A stretch of DNA of 37,011 bases, from positions 1 to 37,011 of the IMG/VR virus record IMGVR_UViG_3300005468_000040; one strand, 5' to 3'. A model generated the notes under the pieces. The model was given only the letters and a program-made list of their open reading frames with translations, was not told the origin of the DNA and searched no databases. Each line of letters starts with the position of its first letter. Positions within the stretch are counted from its first letter, which is position 1. The DNA is from a virus. Both the position numbers and the translations under genes were made by a program. This document shows, in pieces, positions 7,265-15,085 of the stretch.

Positions 7265-9361
7265 TTGAGGTGGGGGCATTCCTTCTGCTGCTGGCAATTG
7301 TCCTAGGCTCACTGCTTGCTCTTCTGTGCCTCCGATTGCCTGTCCCACTTCTATTGACTTGAGAATATTGATTTTCTTAATCAGGCCTTCCAGGTCCATG
7401 TCTTCCAGTTCTTTTACCGCCTTGATAAGGTTTAGAACGCCAGCTGTTCTGTCTTCTTCGGAACGGCTAATTCTTTCAGCATTAAGCGCCGCATCGAGTT
7501 GTACTTTGGCGCGTCTTTCAGTAGCCAATGCATGATCGGAATCCGCCTTGGCGTCCACAGCTTTATTAGCCATGGCCATCTGCTCCATCTGAAGTTGGGC
7601 TTGGGCTTGTTGAACTGCTTCTTGCTGCTTGGCTTGAGCGTCGACCACTTCTTGCAGTTCTTTCTTGTTGTGTAGGTTGCTGTTTTTAACGATAAGCGGA
7701 TCAGGAATGGGTATGCCCATGCCTTTAAGGGCAAGAAGTTGGACGAATTGCGTTTGCCTTTGCGTGTCGGTAAGAACACCTTCCTCAACTACCACATCAT
7801 AGCGGGCGAACGCCTTGCTGTAGAATTCTGGGGACGGATCTTTTTTAAGGATCATCTTCACTTTTTCTGGGGCATAATTGTTCTGTATTAGCTTAAGAAC
7901 CTTGCGCCCCAGCAGCTTCTGTGACTGCCTAAGGCGATCAAAAATATCCTGCATGGGGATCCATCCAGCAGCTTGACGCATCTTGGCCAAAACGCCTGCT
8001 GTTTCGATCTTGTCATTTTCCGACATACCCACGTTTTCTGGCGAAAGGCCTAAGATTTCGAAAAGATCCTTTTCAAATTCGGCTTCAAGCTGGAATTGGC
8101 TTGGATCGATGGAGGCTGAAGGAATTTTTTGGATATCAGTCAGTTGCGCTTCAGGTTTTATGAAAATAACCTGCCCTTGGCCCGACTTATACAACGAAGA
8201 AGGGTTGCTAACGGAATTTGTCTTGGCAATCCATCCGGAATTCAACTGATTGTCGATGATATCGACCATCTTGGATCGACGTTTGTTGATTTCCGTCTGG
8301 GGATCGCGCAAAATCCTGACTAAGGACTGAATTTTCCAAGTATATAGATCATAAGACGGCTCAAAAATAGCAAAGAAAGGCACAAAAGGGTAATCGTTAA
8401 GGCCCCACGGATCTTTCCCATAGTATAGTAGCTCGCCTTCTACGATGATGCCCAACTCAACACAGCGTACAGGCTTCTTAATTACCTCAATCTGGGGATA
8501 AATATCACGGAAAAGCTTCAGGCGCTTGCGATCTCCGTCCCACTCTTTAGTCTCCCCAGTGTCCATATCGACAAGAACTTCTTTTGTTTCCCAACGTGTG
8601 CGCCAGTATTCGGTGTAGTTAAGAAGCTTTTGCATTCCCCATTGTCTTGCATATGGCATGTAAGAAAATTTATCATCACGACTGCCCCAAGGAAGGCGCA
8701 TAATAACGTCTTCTTTGTCTGGGATCAGCGAAATGGCTTCAGTTTTGGTTAGGAATTTCCTTCTAGCCACAAAACTGCAATCAGAAAAGTCCAGCTTAGT
8801 TACAAAGGGATCGAAAATCACAGCGTTCCAGTCGTCTAGATGAAACTTGATGTCTCCGCTCACTGGATCAGATCTATAATCTACATAGGGCGACAGGAAG
8901 GATATGCCCGAAGTAAGCGCCCCCTTAAAAGCATCGCTTATCATGTCGTAGCCGTCGGCGTAGTTCATTACATACTGGACTACATCCGTGAGTTGGGCAG
9001 CGGTTTCTTCAGAAGCGTCTTCTATGGGCGTAATGACTGTGGCTAAGCGATTCTTGCGCTGATAGCCTTGCACCAGGTTGACCAAGCGTCTAATCTTATT
9101 GTATGTGAAACTAGATCGACGCTGGTTGTTAAGATAGGAAAGCTCTTCTAAGCTCCACTGGTTGCCCAAATAATAGCTAAGGTCTTTGTAAGCTTCTGCA
9201 TAGAAGGTGTTTAAAAGTTGATAGGCGCGCTCATAGTTTTCTCCGAAGTCTTTAATGATGTCCTGGTGGAACTCTAGTCTTGGATCACTTTTCGCTGTCT
9301 TTTTGTAGTCTTCAAGGAAATCTTTAGCGTCGCCGGAATAGGAAGACATTGGACTTGACAT
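7226..9361 (-). CDS. Portal protein (P22-like)
   Basis: About 711 residues from the ATG at 9361 (MSSPMSSYSG). A GTG at 9397 is in frame but falls inside a likely promoter -10 element, so the later start is preferred. Motifs include 'YLGNQWSLEELSYLNNQRRS', 'VNLVQGYQRKNR', and 'LRDPQTEINKRRSKMVDIID', which are hallmarks of P22-type portals forming the dodecameric DNA entry ring. Near residue 455 'LSPENVGMSENDKIETAGVL' and a Gln-rich helical C-terminus (EAVQQAQAQLQMEQMAMANK) match the barrel region. Length fits P22 gp1 (725). Confidence 0.92.
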   Translation of the reverse strand: MSSPMSSYSGDAKDFLEDYKKTAKSDPRLEFHQDIIKDFGENYERAYQLLNTFYAEAYKDLSYYLGNQWSLEELSYLNNQRRSSFTYNKIRRLVNLVQGYQRKNRLATVITPIEDASEETAAQLTDVVQYVMNYADGYDMISDAFKGALTSGISFLSPYVDYRSDPVSGDIKFHLDDWNAVIFDPFVTKLDFSDCSFVARRKFLTKTEAISLIPDKEDVIMRLPWGSRDDKFSYMPYARQWGMQKLLNYTEYWRTRWETKEVLVDMDTGETKEWDGDRKRLKLFRDIYPQIEVIKKPVRCVELGIIVEGELLYYGKDPWGLNDYPFVPFFAIFEPSYDLYTWKIQSLVRILRDPQTEINKRRSKMVDIIDNQLNSGWIAKTNSVSNPSSLYKSGQGQVIFIKPEAQLTDIQKIPSASIDPSQFQLEAEFEKDLFEILGLSPENVGMSENDKIETAGVLAKMRQAAGWIPMQDIFDRLRQSQKLLGRKVLKLIQNNYAPEKVKMILKKDPSPEFYSKAFARYDVVVEEGVLTDTQRQTQFVQLLALKGMGIPIPDPLIVKNSNLHNKKELQEVVDAQAKQQEAVQQAQAQLQMEQMAMANKAVDAKADSDHALATERRAKVQLDAALNAERISRSEEDRTAGVLNLIKAVKELEDMDLEGLIKKINILKSIEVGQAIGGTEEQAVSLGQLPAAEGMPPPQSSAPSAPGLSFS

Positions 9362-9388
9362 GAAGGGCCCTGATTGAATGCTTCCTTT

Positions 9389-9415
9389 ATTGTACACATA
9401 AAATTTTAAGTTAAC
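9389..9415 (-). promoter_or_regulatory. Candidate promoter upstream of portal
   Basis: Reading on the minus strand: GTTAAC (9415-9410), 15 bases rich in AAATTTT, then TACAAT (9394-9389). The same spacing recurs at 6619 (+), 34357 (+) and, with GGTTAA, at 30552 (-). The portal ATG is about 28 bases downstream of the -10. Inferred from recurrence; no experimental support. Confidence 0.4.
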
Positions 9416-9442
9416 ACATTTAAGATGATGGAATCTTATGGG

Positions 9443-9745
9443 CTAGAAGTGGAACGGTCTAATCCAGATTCTATTAAGAATGCTTTTGACCATTTGAACG
9501 AGCCTTTCAACCCAACTAGGCGGAGGCTGGATAGGCTCCATAGCGACAGGCATAGGTTCCACAGAAGCGCTTCGACTTTCTGTTAATGAAATGTCTTCTA
9601 TGAAAGGATGCCCAGCAACAACAGGCCTGTCTTCTGGGATCGAATCAAGTATACCGGAAGAATCTGGGGCCAATGGAGCTGTCTGCAGTATCTCTTTAAC
9701 AAAGTCTTCAAACTGCTGCGACGAGCCCGGCGAAAGGGGGTTCAT
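9443..9745 (-). CDS. Small proline-rich protein with amphipathic C-terminus
   Basis: 100 residues from the ATG at 9745, preceded by AAGGTG. It overlaps the 3' end of the lipoprotein gene by 38 bases in another frame. The first 75 residues are acidic and Pro-rich; the last 25 (WVERLVQMVKSILNRIWIRP) form a strongly amphipathic, basic helix that could associate with membrane. Position next to a lipoprotein suggests an envelope role, for example in lysis or entry, but no family is recognised. Confidence 0.5.
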   Translation of the reverse strand: MNPLSPGSSQQFEDFVKEILQTAPLAPDSSGILDSIPEDRPVVAGHPFIEDISLTESRSASVEPMPVAMEPIQPPPSWVERLVQMVKSILNRIWIRPFHF

Positions 9746-9881
9746 TGATAGGCACCTTAATATCGGCCTTGGGCGACTGGTCTTCGTCAATGACGTCTGA
9801 GGCCTCGCCGCTTGTATGTACCATGTTTATGGAATACGTGCATCCTGAAAATATGCACCAAAAAATACAAAAAATCAACAT
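9708..9881 (-). CDS. Small conserved phage lipoprotein
   Basis: 57 residues, start ATG at 9881 with AAGGAA upstream. Residues 1-13 are hydrophobic (MLIFCIFWCIFSG) and end at Cys14, a plausible lipobox. The mature part 'TYSINMVHTSGEASDVIDED' followed by a short 'VPI' strand matches a tiny lipoprotein I know from many marine and gut podoviruses (pattern INMVHT.G.A.DV.DE). Function is unknown in those phages; an outer-membrane or superinfection role has been suggested. The gene overlaps the next one. Confidence 0.65.
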   Translation of the reverse strand: MLIFCIFWCIFSGCTYSINMVHTSGEASDVIDEDQSPKADIKVPINEPPFAGLVAAV

Positions 9882-9899
9882 ATCGGTTTCCTTAACCCA

Positions 9900-11567
9900 C
9901 TATATGGTCAAAATTGGATTGGAATGCGATCCATCGTCATAAGTATTTAGTGTAATGTCGCCATTTATCCAAAACTTGTTAATCGCCCTTTTTACGACGC
10001 TATCCTCAATAAGCATTTCGGCCTTTCGCGCAGAAGTTCCCTTAGGAATATTCATGAAGCTTTTTTGACGCTGGGTGGCTGGTTCTTCTTCTGAAGGATA
10101 CCACTTGCCAAATTGGCCCGGCTGCTCGCAACAGTAAAAATGAGCCAGCTTTTCTAAGTTTTTAAAAGAATTTCCAAATTTATCGCCCGGAAGACGACCG
10201 TAGCTCCATACATAGAAAGACTTGAATTCTTGTTTCCAAAAGCAAACGTAGCCAACTGCATAGTGGTCTACGCCCGTATTAAAGACACGGTAGGAGCTTC
10301 TTTTAAATTCAAAAACGCAAAATCCATCGGTGAATGGAACAAAGCGGAATATCTGCTTAAAAGAAACTAAGCGCCTTATATAACATTCATAAAACTTAAA
10401 TGGCGAGATTCTTACGCCAAGAACCTTTAGATTTGGCGATCCAAACCTAGCCCTATAAAACTTTTCAGCGTCCGAACGGTCCGCTTTTTCTTTAAGCGTA
10501 GAGCTTTGAAAGGTACAATTTTCATCTATGTCTTCCCAGCGAATCATTCTGGGATCGTTACCAGAAAATTCCAATACAAAGCAATCGTGCTTGCCCTCAA
10601 ACTTCCTAAGCCCCCTTCCTATCATCTGCTTGTAAAGAACAGGGGAACGTGTAGGTCTAGCAAGAATTATGGATTGAATGGGCGGATAGTCAAACCCTTC
10701 GCTTAGCTTTACAGCATTCGTAAGGAAATCAACGCGTCCTTCTTTCAGGAGGGAGAAAGCCTTATTTATATATTTTTTTGAGTTTTCACATGAAATACAA
10801 AGGGCTTTTTTCCCTTTAGATCGAAGAGCCTTAGCAACATTCTTGGCATGATCTATAGAAGTGCAAAAGATTAAGGCTGGTACCTTGTTGAGGTGTTGGC
10901 ATTTGCTTACTATGACATCGGTAACAGCTGGACAGTTCATGACCCTATCTAGCTTGGAAATATCGTAATCACCGCTTACGGAATCTATTTCTTCCAGGGA
11001 CCTTTCTATATCTATGCGCATGCCGTGAACAGGGCAGATATATCCGTTTTGGGTCGCTTCGGAAAGCGTCATCTTGAAAGAATGCGAGTGAAACAAAGGA
11101 GAAAGCTGCTGCCGATCTCCACGCAAAGGGGTTGCTGTAAAGCCCAGAAGCGTCTTTTCCTTCTCAAAGATCTGGAAGTATTCGAATATTTTTTGATACG
11201 AGTCAGCCACAGCATGATGAGCTTCGTCCACAACGCACATTTCCACGGAGTCGGGTGAATATTTCTCTACATTCTTAACTAGCGTGGGGACCATGGCTAT
11301 AGTCAACGCCTTTATAGGACCCTTGTGTTCAGAATCTATTGTAGAAATTTCTTCTTCGTTGAAACCAAGCGCTTTGGCTTTTTCATAAGTTTGATCAAGC
11401 AGTTCTTGCCTATGGACCAAAACCAAGCTTTTCTTCTTTTTTCTTTGGATGGCGCTTAAAAAGGTTACAGTCTTTCCTGTGCCGGTCGGCATGGAAATGA
11501 GTTGGGAAAAGGATGGATCTGAATCGATCGCATTCAATGCGTTTTCCTGGTAAGAATATAGCTTCAA
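9900..11567 (-). CDS. SF2 DEAH-box DNA helicase
   Basis: About 555 residues from a TTG at 11567 that has an AAGGAGG site. Walker A MPTGTGKT at 26-33, DEAH at 114-117 (CVVDEAHH), motif III GFTATPLRGD near 142-151, a second RecA-like domain with 'FCTSIDHAKNVAKALRSKG', and motif VI QMIGRGLRK near 315. This is a two-domain SF2 translocase of the UvrB/RecG-like 'superfamily II DNA or RNA helicase' group common in phages. The 200-residue C-terminus is not recognised and contains an 'ATQRQKSFMNIPKGTS' segment. Likely used in replication or recombination although it lies in the packaging cluster. Confidence 0.85.
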   Translation of the reverse strand: MKLYSYQENALNAIDSDPSFSQLISMPTGTGKTVTFLSAIQRKKKKSLVLVHRQELLDQTYEKAKALGFNEEEISTIDSEHKGPIKALTIAMVPTLVKNVEKYSPDSVEMCVVDEAHHAVADSYQKIFEYFQIFEKEKTLLGFTATPLRGDRQQLSPLFHSHSFKMTLSEATQNGYICPVHGMRIDIERSLEEIDSVSGDYDISKLDRVMNCPAVTDVIVSKCQHLNKVPALIFCTSIDHAKNVAKALRSKGKKALCISCENSKKYINKAFSLLKEGRVDFLTNAVKLSEGFDYPPIQSIILARPTRSPVLYKQMIGRGLRKFEGKHDCFVLEFSGNDPRMIRWEDIDENCTFQSSTLKEKADRSDAEKFYRARFGSPNLKVLGVRISPFKFYECYIRRLVSFKQIFRFVPFTDGFCVFEFKRSSYRVFNTGVDHYAVGYVCFWKQEFKSFYVWSYGRLPGDKFGNSFKNLEKLAHFYCCEQPGQFGKWYPSEEEPATQRQKSFMNIPKGTSARKAEMLIEDSVVKRAINKFWINGDITLNTYDDGSHSNPILTI

Positions 11568-11577
11568 TCTTCCCTCC

Positions 11578-11790
11578 TTAGTTATAAAGATCCTTTGGCG
11601 CTTCTGGCAGTTTTTGCCAGTAGACAACTTGAACAAGGGCTATCCCCATGTACCAAGCGTCGTCTATGGAATCGTAGCGGCAAACTTTGATTTTGTGTTT
11701 TTGCCTACCCAAGCTGTCTATGTAAGTCAAACAGGCTAAATAGAACCCGTCCTGATATGGAGCTATGTCTTCCGCTTTGTTCCATTCCAT
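11578..11790 (-). CDS. DUF551-like small protein
   Basis: 70 residues. Trp near the N-terminus (MEWNKAEDIAPYQDGFYLAC), a central 'RYDSIDDAWYM' and a C-terminal 'VVYWQKLPEAP' follow the W-P-x-yd..W-W.plPe.P pattern of DUF551, a small phage-borne domain of unknown function. The stop at 11578 sits at the ribosome site of the helicase start, so the two genes are coupled. Confidence 0.6.
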   Translation of the reverse strand: MEWNKAEDIAPYQDGFYLACLTYIDSLGRQKHKIKVCRYDSIDDAWYMGIALVQVVYWQKLPEAPKDLYN

Positions 11791-11835
11791 GGCTTTCCTT
11801 TGTCTTTGATGAGGCTAAACGCGAAGCCAGCCCAG

Positions 11836-11988
11836 TTATGGGGTCCGGTTTTGCACAGGGTTCACCTGTCCTGGCGGATAAGGAATCCTAGGAAAAGGCA
11901 CAAATGGGCTTTGAACACCAATAGGGCTCATTGGCGATCTTGGAACCGGGGAGGGGGGCCTTTGGATCTGAACGCGGCCTTTAGCCAT
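11836..11988 (-). CDS. Proline-rich 50-residue protein
   Basis: Starts at ATG 11988, which overlaps the end of the upstream gene, with GGAGA as ribosome site. The protein is one run of Pro/Val/Gln/Arg (for example RPPSPVPRSPMSPIGV and PFPRIPYPPG), certainly disordered. It resembles the proline-rich part of the nearby 96-residue protein. A virion-internal or linker role is possible; no family is recognised. It is followed by about 45 bases without a gene. Confidence 0.5.
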   Translation of the reverse strand: MAKGRVQIQRPPSPVPRSPMSPIGVQSPFVPFPRIPYPPGQVNPVQNRTP

Positions 11989-12283
11989 TATTTTCTCCGT
12001 TTAAAATGCTTATTTGATTTTCCAGCTCCATAATCTTTATTTTCATTTCAGCCAAAATTCCTAAACAATCTAAAGTGGGGCGATTTTCAAGCGAACCAAC
12101 AAATCTCAAGAACAGGCTTTCGCCAGTAACCTGTTCCCTAATTTCCGACATGAATCCAGTAGCCTCAAAAAAAACCGACATCAAGGCGTGACAAAAATCC
12201 ATCAAACTTATTTGGTGTTTGTCTAGCACTTCCTTAATGCAGTCTTCCTGAAACTCAAAAACTGGATCTTCGTGCTCATTCAC
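11981..12283 (-). CDS. Unknown helical protein
   Basis: 100 residues from a GTG at 12283, placed two bases after the preceding stop with AAGG nearby; an upstream in-frame start at 12406 would run through the previous gene and is less likely. The sequence is acidic and helical, with an internal hydrophobic stretch (ISLMDFCHALMSVFFEATGF) and a C-terminal coiled coil (AEMKIKIMELENQISILNGE). No family recognised. Confidence 0.5.
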   Translation of the reverse strand: MNEHEDPVFEFQEDCIKEVLDKHQISLMDFCHALMSVFFEATGFMSEIREQVTGESLFLRFVGSLENRPTLDCLGILAEMKIKIMELENQISILNGENNG

Positions 12284-12284
12284 C

Positions 12285-12575
12285 TTACAACCTTGCTGGG
12301 TTATTGGGTAAACCATATAAAGCGGGAACTGCATAAGGGAAATAAAGCTGGAAGGGGCCGTCGTATGGCGGTGATGGGACCATAACTTTGCCGACCCCAC
12401 CAGCACCGCCTACGGCGCCTTGGGTTGCGCTAAAGGGTAAAGGCCAGGGGAATGGGCGAGGACGTGGAGGCGCTTGAACCTGTACAGTGCCTCGTCCTGC
12501 GCTAAAGCCTCCGCGTGCGCCACCACCAGCGCCACCTGTGGAGGTTGAAATTGGAGGATTAAAGGGAGACGTCAT
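12285..12575 (-). CDS. Gly/Pro-rich low-complexity protein
   Basis: 96 residues. N-terminus MTSPFN is shared with the next upstream gene because both starts lie in copies of a 29-base repeat. Residues 13-32 are Gly/Ala/Arg (GGAGGGARGGFSAGRG), 33-50 Pro-rich (APPRPRPFPWPLPF), and the rest Pro/Tyr-rich. No structured domain is evident. Similar composition is found in the 50-residue gene at 11836. Confidence 0.5.
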   Translation of the reverse strand: MTSPFNPPISTSTGGAGGGARGGFSAGRGTVQVQAPPRPRPFPWPLPFSATQGAVGGAGGVGKVMVPSPPYDGPFQLYFPYAVPALYGLPNNPARL

Positions 12576-12587
12576 TTTTAACTTCCC
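12559..12587. repeat. 29-base direct repeat, copy 1
   Basis: Differs from copy 2 (12735-12763) at one position. Each copy holds the end of one gene and the start (ATGACGTCTCC on the minus strand) of the next. The two copies bracket the 57-residue gene exactly. A shorter related start sequence is found at 12958-12974. Confidence 0.8.
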
Positions 12588-12751
12588 TTACAACCGCTGT
12601 TATTACAAATCCAAATAGAAGCCTTATAACCCATAACAAGGGTTTTTTTTGTAGAACAATCTGGGCACACAGGAATAGAAATTTCCTTTCCTTCCCCATC
12701 TTTCAGGGTTCCATCTAAAGACCCTAGCTTTTGGTTAAAAGGAGACGTCAT
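12578..12751 (-). CDS. 57-residue zinc-ribbon protein bracketed by direct repeats
   Basis: ATG at 12751 with GGGGAAG upstream. After the shared MTSPFN start it has 'VCPDC' at 28-32 and 'CNNSGC' at 49-54, a CxxC...CxxxxC pair typical of a small zinc ribbon. Its start overlaps the end of the 79-residue gene by 17 bases, and its stop is three bases from the next start. Nucleic-acid or protein binding is likely but the partner is unknown. The repeats on both sides suggest a mobile cassette. Confidence 0.6.
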   Translation of the reverse strand: MTSPFNQKLGSLDGTLKDGEGKEISIPVCPDCSTKKTLVMGYKASIWICNNSGCKGS

Positions 12752-12763
12752 TTTTAACTTCCC
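12735..12763. repeat. 29-base direct repeat, copy 2
   Basis: Matches copy 1 at 12559-12587 with one mismatch; 176 bases apart. It encodes 'KNDVSF-stop' in the upstream gene and the MTSPF start of the next one in another frame. Confidence 0.8.
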
Positions 12764-12974
12764 CAGAAGTGTTCCTATGAAAAACTACCGTTCCTTTTTC
12801 CACGTCACACCCGGCAAATTTTATATTTAAATCCTTTTCCAGGTTGGAAAGGAACTTATCTGGATTGCCAGACCAATTCGCTCTTAAGCGGTTAATAGCC
12901 TTTTCAGACATTCCTTGAAAGATGTGTTCGGGGAAAGGTATCTTTTCCCTTTCTTTTTCAAAAGGAGACGACAT
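12735..12974 (-). CDS. Unknown 79-residue protein
   Basis: Starts MSSPFEKERE, the third gene in a row with a (T/S)SPF N-terminus. Contains 'IFQGMSEKAINRLRANW' (helical, basic) and ends in the repeat-coded 'VKNDVSF'. Mixed charge, no membrane segment, no family recognised. Confidence 0.5.
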   Translation of the reverse strand: MSSPFEKEREKIPFPEHIFQGMSEKAINRLRANWSGNPDKFLSNLEKDLNIKFAGCDVEKGTVVFHRNTSGEVKNDVSF

Positions 12975-12977
12975 GCT

Positions 12978-13229
12978 TTACGCCTTCTGTTTTTTCTTTT
13001 CTTTTTCGAAGCGCTCGAGAAAAGATTCGAAGAGCTGAATTTCTTCGTCCACGAGCTCAATAAAAACTTCCTTTTTCATGCCATAGGCGGCGCAAAGATA
13101 GACAAACATATTTTTTAGAACCATTAAAAGGTCTGAGACTTCTATCTTTTTGATCTTCATGAAGATAGCGCAGTACAGTTCAAAGTCTTCGAATATCTCT
13201 TCGCGCTCTTCTTTGCTTCTATTAGGCAT
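12978..13229 (-). CDS. Small helical charged protein
   Basis: 83 residues, mostly one or two long helices with a hydrophobic middle (VSDLLMVLKNMFVYLCAAYG) and a very basic end (RFEKEKKKQKA). Start ATG at 13229 overlaps the preceding stop. Function unknown. Confidence 0.5.
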   Translation of the reverse strand: MPNRSKEEREEIFEDFELYCAIFMKIKKIEVSDLLMVLKNMFVYLCAAYGMKKEVFIELVDEEIQLFESFLERFEKEKKKQKA

Positions 13230-13521
13230 TTTTCTTATCTAAGCCAGTAATCGGCCTGCCCGTCCTAACGCATTCTAAAATATCTTTTTTCATCCTAATC
13301 TTCTTCATCTTTTCGAAAACAGACTTTTTCACAGCTCCACCCGTGGATTGGGCGATTTTGAACTTCTTGCACAGATCTTTCATGGGTACGGGGTCTTTGC
13401 CGAACAAGCCTTCCGTTAACACAATAATCTCCCGATTCCTTTTGCTTAGGCCTAGTGTGTCTATGACCTCTTCCATTTCCTTTTTGCTAAGCGGAGAAAC
13501 AAGTAAGTAGCCAGAACCCAT
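13222..13521 (-). CDS. Sigma-70 region-4-like DNA-binding protein
   Basis: 99 residues, directly downstream of TerL. Residues 24-76 follow the region-4 pattern: 'LSKRNREIIVLTEGLFG' (helix with L..R.R.II.L..GL.G), then 'PMKDLCKKFKIAQSTGGAVK' (recognition helix-turn-helix) and 'VFEKMKKIRM' (the K(M/L)+K helix). Without regions 2 and 3 it cannot be a full sigma factor. It could be a minimal transcription regulator that acts with host RNA polymerase on late genes, or simply an HTH protein in the packaging cluster. Family similarity is by eye. Confidence 0.5.
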   Translation of the reverse strand: MGSGYLLVSPLSKKEMEEVIDTLGLSKRNREIIVLTEGLFGKDPVPMKDLCKKFKIAQSTGGAVKKSVFEKMKKIRMKKDILECVRTGRPITGLDKKNA

Positions 13522-13530
13522 GCTAAGCCT

Positions 13531-14862
13531 TTATCCAAACTTTGGATTGTATAGATTGTAAAGCCTGTCGGCTTCTTTATCGGATATTCCCGCGCTTTCC
13601 GAATCCACGAACATACGCACGGCAATCGCCATATATCTGAACGCATCCGCTCCATGCGAAGACCAGTCGTGAAGTGGGCGCAGTTTATACACGTTATTCT
13701 TGTCGTCAAATTCTTTTCTATAGTTTTCCAGGCACTTGATCAGGAACTTGCCTTTAGCCGCATCAATCCAAAGGCGATAGAAGACGCCACGCGCAGCCTC
13801 AATGCCATCTTCTAAGCGTATTTTAAGTGTAGGCAGGGTGATAAACTTGATGCCTAGGTCGGCGCCAACCTCCTTGGCGGACAGGCCCGATGAGAAGGCA
13901 TGGGATTCTACATCATGCGGAGCATAGTGGTCGGCATAAATGTAGGGCTTGTCGCGAAGCATCTTGACGTAATGAGGCAGCCCTTTGCCGTGATCTTCAT
14001 AATAATCTATGATGTGTACTTCTTTCCCCACCACTTGATAAAACACAATGGAAGTAGAATCGCCATAACCAAGATCCCAAGCAGTATATACACGGCTAGA
14101 AGGATCGTGAGGTACATTGCCGATTCGGCCGCTTTCTTTAGCCTGCTGGATATACTTAGCATAGTAAGACCCCTCGACGCCCAACGTAAATGAGCAGTAG
14201 TATTCTTGCTGGATCATGTCGTCGCTCATCATCGCTTCTTGGCGCTCGCGCTCAACCTCTTCGCGACTGATAGCGCCCGTATTTTCTACAGTGAGAAGTT
14301 CAGCGAACCAAAGAGAATTGACTTTAGCCATTTCAAAGAGGTCGCGAGCATGATTCTGCCCCTTAGGTGTAAAGTTAAAGATCGCCCAGCCTTCGTTCTC
14401 ACGTAAGATGGGGGAGATTGTTTGCCAAGCCATAGGCGACTGTTCGGCATATTCGGAAAAGACGCAGCCAATGGGATTGGGTCCGCGCAGCTTATCTACG
14501 TCATGGGAGCCTAGTAACAAAACTTTTGAACCGTTCTTAAGGGAGATCTTCATTTCGGTATTGTTGACGCCGTCTATAAGCTCGTCGGGGATATGGTGAA
14601 GCGTTTTGAAGCCCTCCTTGTCCATGCCGTCCCATATGATGCGGCGCGCCATCTTATTGTCCGGGAAGATGTAGTAGTAGGTGCCGCGACGCTGCAAGGC
14701 CTGCGTTATTAAATAATTCCAACAGGTCTTTTCTTTGCCGGCACGACGATGCCAAACAAGAACACAACGTTTAATGCCGTCCTGCATAGCCCACCAAAAG
14801 GGCTTTTGATAGGGGCGAGGAGAATAGTTGTAGGGGAGGTTAATGTTGTGTTCTAGGGACAT
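13531..14862 (-). CDS. terL: Terminase large subunit
   Basis: 443 residues from the ATG at 14862. Walker A-type HRRAGKEKT at 38-46 (the R-R-x-G-K form usual for TerL), Walker B-like CVFSEYAEQ at 133-141 with the catalytic Glu, coupling segment 'AIFNFTPKGQNHARDLFEM', and a nuclease domain starting 'AWDLGYGDSTSIVFYQ' and ending near 'HDWSSHGADAFRYMA'. This is the packaging ATPase and nuclease that loads DNA through the portal. Best match is the P22-like/Terminase_6 group. A longer start at 14910 would overlap the divergent gene and lacks a ribosome site. Confidence 0.93.
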   Translation of the reverse strand: MSLEHNINLPYNYSPRPYQKPFWWAMQDGIKRCVLVWHRRAGKEKTCWNYLITQALQRRGTYYYIFPDNKMARRIIWDGMDKEGFKTLHHIPDELIDGVNNTEMKISLKNGSKVLLLGSHDVDKLRGPNPIGCVFSEYAEQSPMAWQTISPILRENEGWAIFNFTPKGQNHARDLFEMAKVNSLWFAELLTVENTGAISREEVERERQEAMMSDDMIQQEYYCSFTLGVEGSYYAKYIQQAKESGRIGNVPHDPSSRVYTAWDLGYGDSTSIVFYQVVGKEVHIIDYYEDHGKGLPHYVKMLRDKPYIYADHYAPHDVESHAFSSGLSAKEVGADLGIKFITLPTLKIRLEDGIEAARGVFYRLWIDAAKGKFLIKCLENYRKEFDDKNNVYKLRPLHDWSSHGADAFRYMAIAVRMFVDSESAGISDKEADRLYNLYNPKFG

Positions 14863-14897
14863 TTGTGGTAACCTTGTGGGCAAAAGGTGAGGAAAGT

Positions 14898-15083
14898 ATG
14901 ACAGAACCAAAGAAAAAGATTCCCTGGCTGTTTTCAGCTGAATGGTTTAGCTTAGCGGCCATTATGATAGGATGTTGCTTCTTCATATATAAAGAGCTTA
15001 GGCAGGACATTAAAGAGCAGGCAGCAAGATCAGACCGCCTATACGAAATGTTCATCGACCTCCTAAAGGAGCAAAGGAAGTAG
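14898..15083 (+). CDS. Small membrane protein with short coiled coil, copy A
   Basis: 61 residues. ATG at 14898, AGGA upstream. Residues 12-28 are a membrane segment (AEWFSLAAIMIGCCFFI), then a charged helix ending 'RSDRLYEMFIDLLKE'. The next gene is a clear paralogue (FSAEWFSLA and DRLYEMFIDL identical). Together they form a two-gene plus-strand unit between TerL and minus-strand genes. A holin or spanin-like role fits the size, but equally a structural accessory; none is proven. Confidence 0.65.
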   Translation: MTEPKKKIPWLFSAEWFSLAAIMIGCCFFIYKELRQDIKEQAARSDRLYEMFIDLLKEQRK

Positions 15084-15085
15084 CA

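Noticed and set aside
7226-9397. Portal start at GTG 9397
   Set aside because: The GTG lies within the likely TACAAT promoter element, so the transcript would not contain it.
12285-12575. Collagen-like protein
   Set aside because: Gly-rich but without regular Gly-X-Y triplets.
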